From positions 1 through 16,776 of the forward strand of contig SKTA01000191.1 of assembly GCA_007122745.1 (NCBI GenBank): a stretch of 16,776 nt of DNA, read 5' to 3'. The notes under the pieces were generated by a model that did not search any database, was not told the DNA's origin, and saw only the letters and a program-made list of their open reading frames with translations. This document shows, piece after piece, positions 8,484-14,654 of this stretch. This DNA is from Bacteroidales bacterium (GTDB lineage Bacteria > Bacteroidota > Bacteroidia > Bacteroidales > UBA7960). Made by a program: the position numbers and the translations under genes. Position 1 is the first letter of the stretch. Each line of letters begins with the position of its first letter.

Positions 8484-8579
8484 GAGCACTGGGCACTGAG
8501 CGATAAAAGTTCGTAGCTGGAATGAATTCGGAAGACAGGGGTCAGAAGACGGAAGACAGAAGAATCAACTAATCAACGA
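8484..8579. repeat. Degenerate 7-base-period intergenic repeat
   Basis: The 186-base gap between the two paralogous lipoprotein genes has 7-base words in two blocks. The first block is GAGCACT, GGGCACT, GAGCGAT (8484-8504). The second is GAAGACA, GGGGTCA, GAAGACG, GAAGACA, GAAGAAT, CAACTAA, TCAACGA (8531-8579). The remaining AT-rich 80 bases before the next ATG show no recognisable TAnnTTTG box. Confidence 0.5.
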
Positions 8580-8661
8580 ATTAACTTACAAAAATGCCTT
8601 GTCTCAACTAAACAACTACAATTAAACTTTAAACCTTCAACATTAAACCATTAATAAAAAG

Positions 8662-10566
8662 ATGGAAAAACATATAAAACATAGCAGTCCGGCAATAATT
8701 CTGATCCTGTTTTTCTTTTTCGCAATGACATCCTCATGCGAGAAAATTGAACCCGATGCACCTCCGGCAAACACATTGCCGACCGATAGCATAATCACTG
8801 TCAGCGAGCTGAGGGGATTATACCAAAATGAACCGATCGATTTCGAAGATTCCGGAATCAATGTAATGGCCATCGTGACCATGGACGACAGCTCAGGGAA
8901 CATCTATCGCGAAGCCTTTGTGCAGGATGATGATGCAGGGATATTAATCAGACTTTCCCAGTTTGGTAATTTCAGTGAAGGGGACTCAGTCCGGATAGCA
9001 CTCAATGGTGCGGTACTAGATGAATTCCGGGGGATGTTACAGCTGTCCAATGTGGACGGAAGAACCAATGTAGTAGTACAGGCTTCAGAAATATACCTGG
9101 ATCCGGTTCCAGTTACCATTGACCAGCTAACCAGCGACATGCAGGGGCTACTTGTAATGATTGATGAGGTGCAATTTGCTTTTGGCGATGTCGGGGTTCC
9201 TTATGCGTTGTCGCCTGAAGTACAGTCGGGCACCAACCGGCGACTGGAAGACTGCGATGGCAACAGTCTGATCGTTCGCACCAGTGGCTATGCAGATTTT
9301 GCCAGCGAATTGACACCGGAAGGGAATGGCAGCATCATTGGGCTTGTTGGGCAACATGATAATGACATGCAGTTGCACATTCGCCGGACATCCGAATTAG
9401 AGATGGAAGGGGAACGTTGCGAACCACCCGGTGGTGACCTGGAGCTGATCACCATTGCCGACATCAAGCAAATGTTTGCCGAGGGGGCCACCAACCTGCC
9501 GCCCAACACAAGATTTGAAGGGGTGATCATTTCTGACAGGGACCATGAAAACCTGCCCGGACAGAATGCATACATGATGGATGAACATGGTGACGGCATT
9601 GCCCTGCGATTCCAGTCGTGGCACTCGCTCAACATGGGCCTGAAAGTCAGGATCAACTCCTCAAACATACCCATTACCCGTTTCAACGGTTTGCTGCAGG
9701 TAGAGCAGATTCCATCGGGTAACGCAATCGCGTTGGGCCATGGTGAAATGCCCGAGCCCGTTGTAACAACAATCCAGAATCTAAGAAACAACATCAATGA
9801 TTTTGAGTCTACCCTTGTTACCATTAAAGATGCTACACTGCCAGGGGGAAGCACTTTTGCCGGCAATGTTGTGGTAACCGACAACACGGGATCTGTCGAC
9901 ATGTATACGACCAACTGGGCCTCGTTTTCAGACACGCAGGTTGTTGGCGGGTTATACAACATTACCGCAATTGCCTCCATTCACTTTAACCCCCAAATTC
10001 AGATCCGGAGCCTGGATGATCTGGAATTGCTGGAAGAGGACGACCATCAACCCGGTGACCCGGTAACCTCAATCGACGAAGACTTTCAGTCGTATCCCAA
10101 CCACGCAGTGATCAATCAAAATGGCTGGACAGCATTTGCCGAGGAGGGTGGAAGAAACTGGATCTGCCGCACTTTTAATGACAATCATTACGCACAGGCA
10201 ACGGCATGGCAATCAACGGACCCAACCAACGTTATGTGGATGATCACGCCACCAATCGACCGGGATGCCATGAGCAACCCGATCTTTGAGTTTGAGTCGG
10301 CCAAGGCACACTATACACACGATGGATTCAGCCTGTGGATATCTACCGACTTTGACGGCACAAATGTAACATCAGCAACCTGGGAACCGCTTGATGCAAG
10401 ACTTGCCGGGGAACAGGATCCTGACAATAACTGGATTCATTCAGGATACTTAGACCTGTTACCCTACCAGGGGATCCTGCACATCGCCTGGAGGTATGAG
10501 TCCGCTGCACCGCAAGGAAATACCGGTACATTCAGGGTGGATAACGTCAAGCTTTATGAAGACTGA
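8662..10566 (+). CDS. DUF5689 / choice-of-anchor-J surface lipoprotein (long paralogue with extra domain)
   Basis: The 634-residue precursor has a lipoprotein signal ending TSSC (Cys26), followed by EKIEPDAPP. Domain order: first DUF5689-like module (about 40-252, with C198 in EDCDGN and C253 matching the cysteine pair of the shorter paralogue); a second OB-like module of about 200 residues (261-459) absent from the shorter protein; and a choice-of-anchor-J jelly-roll (469-634). The jelly-roll aligns with the paralogue without gaps, about 42 differences in about 165 positions counted by eye. The first module is clearly more diverged. The gene ends the receptor unit, and its last 13 bases overlap the convergent cysteine desulfurase gene. 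Likely a surface-exposed partner of the TonB receptor that may contact substrate through tandem OB-like modules. No enzyme motif was recognised. The start is the only ATG that gives a complete signal peptide. Confidence 0.85.
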   Translation: MEKHIKHSSPAIILILFFFFAMTSSCEKIEPDAPPANTLPTDSIITVSELRGLYQNEPIDFEDSGINVMAIVTMDDSSGNIYREAFVQDDDAGILIRLSQFGNFSEGDSVRIALNGAVLDEFRGMLQLSNVDGRTNVVVQASEIYLDPVPVTIDQLTSDMQGLLVMIDEVQFAFGDVGVPYALSPEVQSGTNRRLEDCDGNSLIVRTSGYADFASELTPEGNGSIIGLVGQHDNDMQLHIRRTSELEMEGERCEPPGGDLELITIADIKQMFAEGATNLPPNTRFEGVIISDRDHENLPGQNAYMMDEHGDGIALRFQSWHSLNMGLKVRINSSNIPITRFNGLLQVEQIPSGNAIALGHGEMPEPVVTTIQNLRNNINDFESTLVTIKDATLPGGSTFAGNVVVTDNTGSVDMYTTNWASFSDTQVVGGLYNITAIASIHFNPQIQIRSLDDLELLEEDDHQPGDPVTSIDEDFQSYPNHAVINQNGWTAFAEEGGRNWICRTFNDNHYAQATAWQSTDPTNVMWMITPPIDRDAMSNPIFEFESAKAHYTHDGFSLWISTDFDGTNVTSATWEPLDARLAGEQDPDNNWIHSGYLDLLPYQGILHIAWRYESAAPQGNTGTFRVDNVKLYED

Positions 10567-11690
10567 CAAATAGCTGTTATTTTTTCAACAAAATAATTAA
10601 TCTCTTCAGCTGTATTGAAACAGCTGAATGATACACGCACAGAAGGTCTGCCCGGTTCAGCTTTCAATGCTTTAAGAACCGCGGACCTTTTGATGCTTCC
10701 TGAGGAACATGCACTGCCCGTTGACACACAGATACCTTCAATGTCAAGCGCAGGTAAAAGCATTTCAGGATCAACCCCGCCGGGTAAAGAAATGTTCAGG
10801 ATGGTATGCAAGCTGTTGCCTTCTGCATCACCATTGAACTGAATGCCGGAAATGTTTTCCTTCAAGAGGTTGATGCAGGTTTGCTTCAAACCGGCAATGG
10901 ATCTGTAATCTGCATCCATTTGTTCATGCGCCATCTCAAGCGCTTTTGCCATACCCGCTATCCCATAAACATTTTCAGTGCCTGCACGCATGTTTCTTTC
11001 CTGGCCGCCACCACGCAACATGGCCTTGAACAAATGTTCCGAACGAACAACCATAAACCCGGTCCCTTTCGGCCCATGAAACTTGTGGGCACTTGCAGCG
11101 GCAAAGTCAATGCCCAGCTTCGGCAGCAGCACCTCATACTTGCCAATTGTTTGCACGGTATCGGAAAAGAACAATGCATCATGACCGCGACACAGTTCCG
11201 AAACGGCTGTCGCTGGCAAAAGATTCCCGATCTCGTTGTTCGCATGCATCAAAACGACAACAGCATCCTTATGATTTGACAACAATCCATCCAGATGAGT
11301 CAGATTGATGTGACCTTTCACATCCGTATCCACGTAATGGATATCAATGCTTGCCTCCTGCGTTAAAAGCTCTAAACATTTCAAAACGGCAGGATGCTCC
11401 AGTCTGCTGGTAATGAAATGCCTGCGAGACAAATCTGCAACACAACGGCTGAGTATGGTATTGATCGCTTCTGTGCCTCCGCTTGTGAAAAACACCTCTG
11501 ATGGTGTAACCCCCATCAGCCTCGCAATGCTGCGCCGCGCTTGTTCAACCACCACCTTTGCCTTTCGCCCCTGCTCATGCAACGAGGAAGGGTTGCCATA
11601 AACATGTTGCATGCAATCATACATCACCTCCAGCACCTCCTTACGCATTGGCGTACTGGCAGCATTATCCAAATATGTCAGGGGTTTCAT
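10554..11690 (-). CDS. Cysteine desulfurase (NifS/IscS-type, class V aminotransferase fold)
   Basis: A PLP enzyme that removes sulfur from L-cysteine as a persulfide for Fe-S clusters, thiolated tRNA or other sulfur-containing products. The 378-residue protein starts with YLDNAASTPMR and has GNPSSLHEQGR, TSGGTEAIN, LEHPAVL (H99 stacks on PLP), SDTVQ (D177, Q180), the PLP lysine K203 in SAHKFHGPKG, RAGTEN (236-240) and the active-site C328 in STGSACSSGS, so all key residues are present. The flexible Cys loop resembles group I IscS/NifS enzymes rather than SufS. SDTVQ replaces the more common DAAQ. No iscU, iscA or suf gene is nearby, so its sulfur acceptor is unknown. The gene is monocistronic in the window: its 3' end overlaps the convergent lipoprotein gene by 13 bases and its 5' region holds a heptamer array. 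Confidence 0.95.
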   Translation of the reverse strand: MKPLTYLDNAASTPMRKEVLEVMYDCMQHVYGNPSSLHEQGRKAKVVVEQARRSIARLMGVTPSEVFFTSGGTEAINTILSRCVADLSRRHFITSRLEHPAVLKCLELLTQEASIDIHYVDTDVKGHINLTHLDGLLSNHKDAVVVLMHANNEIGNLLPATAVSELCRGHDALFFSDTVQTIGKYEVLLPKLGIDFAAASAHKFHGPKGTGFMVVRSEHLFKAMLRGGGQERNMRAGTENVYGIAGMAKALEMAHEQMDADYRSIAGLKQTCINLLKENISGIQFNGDAEGNSLHTILNISLPGGVDPEMLLPALDIEGICVSTGSACSSGSIKRSAVLKALKAEPGRPSVRVSFSCFNTAEEINYFVEKITAICQSS

Positions 11691-11702
11691 GCGGATGTAA
11701 TG

Positions 11703-11765
11703 GTTTAGAGTTTAGAGTTTAGAGTTTAGAGTTTAGAGTTTAGAGTTGAGAGTTGAGAGTTGACA
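11703..11765. repeat. Tandem GTTTAGA heptamer array
   Basis: Six perfect tandem copies of GTTTAGA (11703-11744) are followed by two GTTGAGA (11745-11758) and one GTTGACA (11759-11765). After a short break, two more tandem GTTGACA units lie at 11787-11800. The gradient of sequence along the array suggests growth and drift by slippage. It lies 12 bases upstream of the cysteine desulfurase ATG on that gene's leader side. Length variation between strains is likely. Confidence 0.95.
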
Positions 11766-11863
11766 GTTTGACAATGCCTAAATGGCGTTGACAGTTGACA
11801 CGTTTAAGCCAGGTTCAATGAATGTTCAACAGCTTTTCCCAAATCAACGATTCAACGAATCAA

Positions 11864-11871
11864 CAAAGGTA
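11864..11871 (-). promoter_or_regulatory. Candidate -7 box for cysteine desulfurase
   Basis: On the minus strand this reads TACCTTTG, matching TAnnTTTG. If used, transcription would start near 11857, and the roughly 167-base leader would contain the whole heptamer array. No -33 box is evident. Confidence 0.35.
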
Positions 11872-11940
11872 CACAATGTTGAATTTTTTAAGAAATCTTA
11901 AATGAAATTCGTTTTTTACAATATTTCACGCCAAAAATCG

Positions 11941-11948
11941 TACATTTG
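11941..11948 (+). promoter_or_regulatory. Candidate -7 box for the mannosyltransferase unit
   Basis: TACATTTG matches TAnnTTTG. A start near 11955 would give a leader of about 68 bases before the GTG at 12023. No convincing -33 TTG lies at the usual spacing. Confidence 0.4.
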
Positions 11949-12013
11949 GGGTGCTGATGAAAGTGAAAGAAACCGTATATGATCCTTTCATCAAATACAA
12001 AACCTAAAATCTG

Positions 12014-12019
12014 AAGGAG
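12014..12019 (+). promoter_or_regulatory. Shine-Dalgarno-like site deciding a GTG start
   Basis: AAGGAG lies three bases before GTG at 12023. An in-frame TAA at 12005-12007 excludes any longer ATG start. Such a site is uncommon among the genes of this window. Confidence 0.6.
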
Positions 12020-12022
12020 AAA

Positions 12023-12781
12023 GTGGCTGACAGTCTTGTCATTATCCCTACATATAACGAACGGGATAATATAGAAAAGGTTATCCGGTTGATTTTTTCA
12101 CTACCGCGCGATTTTCACGTGCTGGTCGTGGATGACAATTCTCCTGATGGTACTGCCGATCTGGTCAGAAAGCTAATTACGAAATTTCCCGGACAACTTT
12201 TCCTTGAAACCCGAAAGGGCAAACTGGGACTCGGAACTGCTTACATCCACGGATTCAAATGGGCGCTGAAAAGGGATTATGAATTCATTTTTGAGATGGA
12301 CGCCGACCTGTCTCATAACCCCGATGACCTGATCCTCCTGTATAATGCCTGCGCGAAAGATGGGTATGATCTTGCAATTGGCTCCAGGTACATTGATGGC
12401 GTCAACGTTGTGAACTGGCCCCTTGGAAGGGTACTGATGTCTTACCTGGCGTCAATTTATGTAAGAATGATCACTGGAATGCCCATTCATGATACCACCG
12501 CAGGTTTCAAGTGTTACAGAAGATCGGTTCTTGAAACGATTGACCTTGACGATATCCGGTTTTCCGGTTATGCCTTCCAGATTGAAATGAAATTTACCGC
12601 CTGGAAGCTTGGATTTAAAGTGAAGGAGGTGTCCATTGTTTTTACCGATCGTACTGAAGGGGATTCCAAAATGAGTACCGGTATATTCAGAGAGGCCGTA
12701 TTGGGTGTAATCAGGCTACGCTGGCAGAGTCTGGTCAACAAAAAAAAGTATACCCCACCTCCCGCTGAGGAATCAGGCTAA
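12023..12781 (+). CDS. Polyprenol monophosphomannose synthase (dolichol-phosphate mannosyltransferase-like, GT2)
   Basis: The family moves mannose (or a related sugar) from a GDP-sugar to a polyprenyl phosphate, making a lipid-linked donor for periplasmic glycosylation. The 252-residue protein has the GT2 nucleotide-binding start IPTYNER (8-14), DDNSPDGTA (37-45), GKLGLGTAY (66-74), the metal-binding DADLSHNP (93-100), GSRY (120-123) and DTTAGFKCYRR (157-167). There is no C-terminal GtrA-like membrane domain, so it is the short, soluble or peripheral bacterial type. It starts at GTG 12023 with a Shine-Dalgarno-like AAGGAG; the next residues (ADSLVIIPTYNE) fit the family N-terminus. It is the first gene of a plus-strand unit, 27 bases before dihydroorotase. 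The exact sugar donor cannot be proved from sequence. Confidence 0.92.
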   Translation: MADSLVIIPTYNERDNIEKVIRLIFSLPRDFHVLVVDDNSPDGTADLVRKLITKFPGQLFLETRKGKLGLGTAYIHGFKWALKRDYEFIFEMDADLSHNPDDLILLYNACAKDGYDLAIGSRYIDGVNVVNWPLGRVLMSYLASIYVRMITGMPIHDTTAGFKCYRRSVLETIDLDDIRFSGYAFQIEMKFTAWKLGFKVKEVSIVFTDRTEGDSKMSTGIFREAVLGVIRLRWQSLVNKKKYTPPPAEESG

Positions 12782-12808
12782 GGCCATCTTACCATAAAAG
12801 AATAAGAA

Positions 12809-14164
12809 ATGCCCGACAGATCAATATTGTTAAAGAATGCTGAAGTCATCAATGAGGGAAAACAATTCAATGGTGATCTCATTATTGAAAACGGGCGGAT
12901 CGAAAAAATCCTCCCCGGTGGATACCAGGAAGCATTGAATGAGGAACGTTTTAACATCATTGATATTCAGGACAAGCTTTTAATGCCGGGTATCATTGAT
13001 GACCAGGTGCATTTCCGGGAACCCGGCCTGACCCACAAAGCGGATATCTTTTCCGAGTCACGTGCTGCCGTAGCCGGTGGCATTACCAGTTTCATGGAAA
13101 TGCCCAACACCATTCCGCAAACCACCACACAGCAACGCCTGGAAGAAAAATTTCACCTTGCCTCAGAGAAGAGCCTTGCCAATTACTCATTTTACATGGG
13201 TGCCACCAACAACAACCTGAATGAGCTGATGGCCACCGATCCGAAAAATGTCTGCGGCATTAAGATCTTCCTTGGTTCCTCTACAGGAAACATGCTGGTG
13301 GATGACCCCGGAACACTCAGCCAAATTTTCAGGGATGTCAGGCTTCCGATTGCCGTGCATTGCGAAGATGAAGCAACCATCAGGGCAAACATGGAAGCAG
13401 CAAAAACAATCTATGGTGAAAACATCCCCATTCACATGCATGCTACGATCAGAAGTCACGATGCCTGCGAACAGTCCACGCGTATGGCTGTTGGGCTTGC
13501 ATTGAAATACAACACCAGGCTCCATTTACTTCACCTGAGCACCGCCGGTGAAATTGAACTGCTGGAAAACAACAGTCCGCTTCAAGAAAAACAGATCACC
13601 GCTGAAGTGTGTGTGCACCATCTCTGGTTTTCCATGGATGACTATTTCAGAAAGGGCAGCAGGATCAAATGGAATCCTGCAATAAAGCATGAATCGGATC
13701 GAAAGGCCTTAATTAACGGTATCAAAGAGGGATATATTGATGTAGTGGCCACCGACCATGCCCCGCACACAGAACAGGAAAAAGAAAACAAGTATGGCAA
13801 ATGCCCTTCGGGTGCACCGATGGTACAACATGCACTATCCACCATGCTTGATCTGGCACAAAAAGAAAACATCAGTTATGCAAAAATCGTGGAATTAATG
13901 TGCCACAATCCGGCGACCTGCTTTAATGTCAGGGATAGAGGCTTCATAAGGGAAGGTTATGCAGCAGACCTCGTTGTGATTGATCCAAAAAAGAAATTGA
14001 CCGTGCAACAAGATAATATTCTGTACAAATGTGGCTGGTCCCCACTTGAAGGCACCATATTAAATCACAGTGTTCTTTATACTTTTGTAAACGGTCACAT
14101 CGTTTATGATCATGGAAAGATAAATGAGCAATACAGGGGTAAAGCGCTCCGCTTTGATCGTTAA
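12809..14164 (+). CDS. pyrC: Dihydroorotase (class I-type)
   Basis: Catalyses reversible cyclisation of carbamoyl-aspartate to dihydroorotate in pyrimidine synthesis. The 451-residue amidohydrolase has DDQVHFREPGLTHKAD (64-79), MEMPNT (96-101), the presumed carboxylated lysine region CGIKIFLGSSTG (K152), metal-binding H184 in AVHCED, H242 in LLHLSTA, and ATDHAPH with catalytic D316. The first histidine of the usual HxH metal motif is Gln66; only H68 remains. From memory this QVHFRE form is common in Bacteroidota dihydroorotases, so it need not mean loss of activity. The remaining metal ligands and substrate motifs look intact, which argues for an active enzyme rather than a non-catalytic PyrC-like partner. 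The neighbours, a mannosyltransferase upstream and a DUF4296 lipoprotein downstream, form a cluster I recall as conserved in this phylum. Confidence 0.93.
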   Translation: MPDRSILLKNAEVINEGKQFNGDLIIENGRIEKILPGGYQEALNEERFNIIDIQDKLLMPGIIDDQVHFREPGLTHKADIFSESRAAVAGGITSFMEMPNTIPQTTTQQRLEEKFHLASEKSLANYSFYMGATNNNLNELMATDPKNVCGIKIFLGSSTGNMLVDDPGTLSQIFRDVRLPIAVHCEDEATIRANMEAAKTIYGENIPIHMHATIRSHDACEQSTRMAVGLALKYNTRLHLLHLSTAGEIELLENNSPLQEKQITAEVCVHHLWFSMDDYFRKGSRIKWNPAIKHESDRKALINGIKEGYIDVVATDHAPHTEQEKENKYGKCPSGAPMVQHALSTMLDLAQKENISYAKIVELMCHNPATCFNVRDRGFIREGYAADLVVIDPKKKLTVQQDNILYKCGWSPLEGTILNHSVLYTFVNGHIVYDHGKINEQYRGKALRFDR

Positions 14165-14204
14165 ACAAAAAAACCTATTAATAAATGATTCTTTATTTGA
14201 TCCG

Positions 14205-14603
14205 ATGAGAACCGAAAGGACACATTCGTTTGTATCCAAAAAGCTGATAATGCTTTTGCTTATTACAGTTTTTAGCTCTTGTGGCTTTTTTCGTGCACCG
14301 GGAAAAGATAGTTGCGATAAGATCCTGAGTCGTGAACAAATGACTGAGATTCTTACCGATGTGTATTTCCTTGAGGGATACATACGTGAAATACGCCTTT
14401 ACGCTGATGAATTGGATGATTCTGTAAAAGTGTTTTACCAGGCCCTGTTTCGCAAGCATGGGGTTGAATTTGAAACCTTCCGGGAAGCACTGGACTGCTA
14501 TCTGCTTGACAGAAGGGAGATGGAAGTCATACACGAACAGATTCTGAACGAGCTCAGCATTCATGAAAGCAAAGCTGAGAGCTTGTTAAAAGAATTAGAA
14601 TAA
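14205..14603 (+). CDS. DUF4296 domain lipoprotein
   Basis: The 132-residue precursor has a basic N-terminus, a hydrophobic stretch (about 14-23) and lipobox-like FSSC (Cys26), so it is a predicted lipoprotein. The mature part is acidic and helical: ILSREQMTEILTDVYFLEGY, a VFYQALFRKHGVEFETFREAL segment (tyrosine- and phenylalanine-rich), then a terminal helix rich in Glu and Lys. This matches the DUF4296 pattern of small Bacteroidota lipoproteins whose function is unknown to me. The ATG at 14205 is chosen because it gives a proper lipoprotein signal. An in-frame ATG at 14124 overlaps pyrC and would place 27 non-signal residues in front. It lies 40 bases after pyrC and probably shares its transcript. 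The following gene, urocanate hydratase, is convergent. Confidence 0.82.
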   Translation: MRTERTHSFVSKKLIMLLLITVFSSCGFFRAPGKDSCDKILSREQMTEILTDVYFLEGYIREIRLYADELDDSVKVFYQALFRKHGVEFETFREALDCYLLDRREMEVIHEQILNELSIHESKAESLLKELE

Positions 14604-14627
14604 ACCTGTATCGGAATCCGGTTTTTA
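14602..14627 (+). terminator. Weak terminator-like hairpin after the DUF4296 gene
   Basis: AAACC (14602-14606) can pair with GGTTT (14620-14624) around a 13-base loop, and a T-rich run follows. The first bases overlap the stop codon. Pairing is short, so this is only a possible stop between the two convergent genes. Confidence 0.25.
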
Positions 14628-14654
14628 TTGCCAGGTGTTTATAAACAACCTTTA

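Larger units (their letters stand above)
11691..12022. other. 332-base divergent intergenic region
   Basis: This gap separates the cysteine desulfurase gene (minus) from the mannosyltransferase gene (plus). It contains the GTTTAGA heptamer array (11703-11765), a second pair of GTTGACA units (11787-11800), an 8-base-period stretch AATCAAC/GATTCAAC/GAATCAAC (about 11842-11864) and one candidate -7 box on each strand (11864-11871 minus, 11941-11948 plus). No coding sequence or structured RNA was recognised. Confidence 0.6.

Noticed and set aside
9288..9980. Long minus-strand open frame opposite the long lipoprotein gene
   Set aside because: It lies wholly antisense to a well-supported gene and shows no recognisable domain, signal or promoter; it reads as a shadow of the plus-strand codons.
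4522..10566. SusC/SusD polysaccharide utilisation locus
   Set aside because: The receptor lacks the typical N-terminal carboxypeptidase-D-like extension, neither lipoprotein has SusD helical repeats, and no glycoside hydrolase is nearby.
10806..11279. Plus-strand open frame opposite the cysteine desulfurase gene
   Set aside because: It overlaps the coding sequence carrying the PLP lysine region of a full-length enzyme and has no recognisable features.
11703..11800. CRISPR-like array
   Set aside because: Units are 7 bases and directly adjacent, with no spacers; there are no cas genes in the window.
14124..14204. Longer DUF4296 reading frame starting inside pyrC
   Set aside because: It would put 27 polar residues before the lipoprotein signal, which must be at the N-terminus; the ATG at 14205 fits.
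14602..14627. Strong bidirectional terminator between DUF4296 and hutU
   Set aside because: The stem is only five pairs with a long loop; kept only as a low-confidence terminator-like hairpin.
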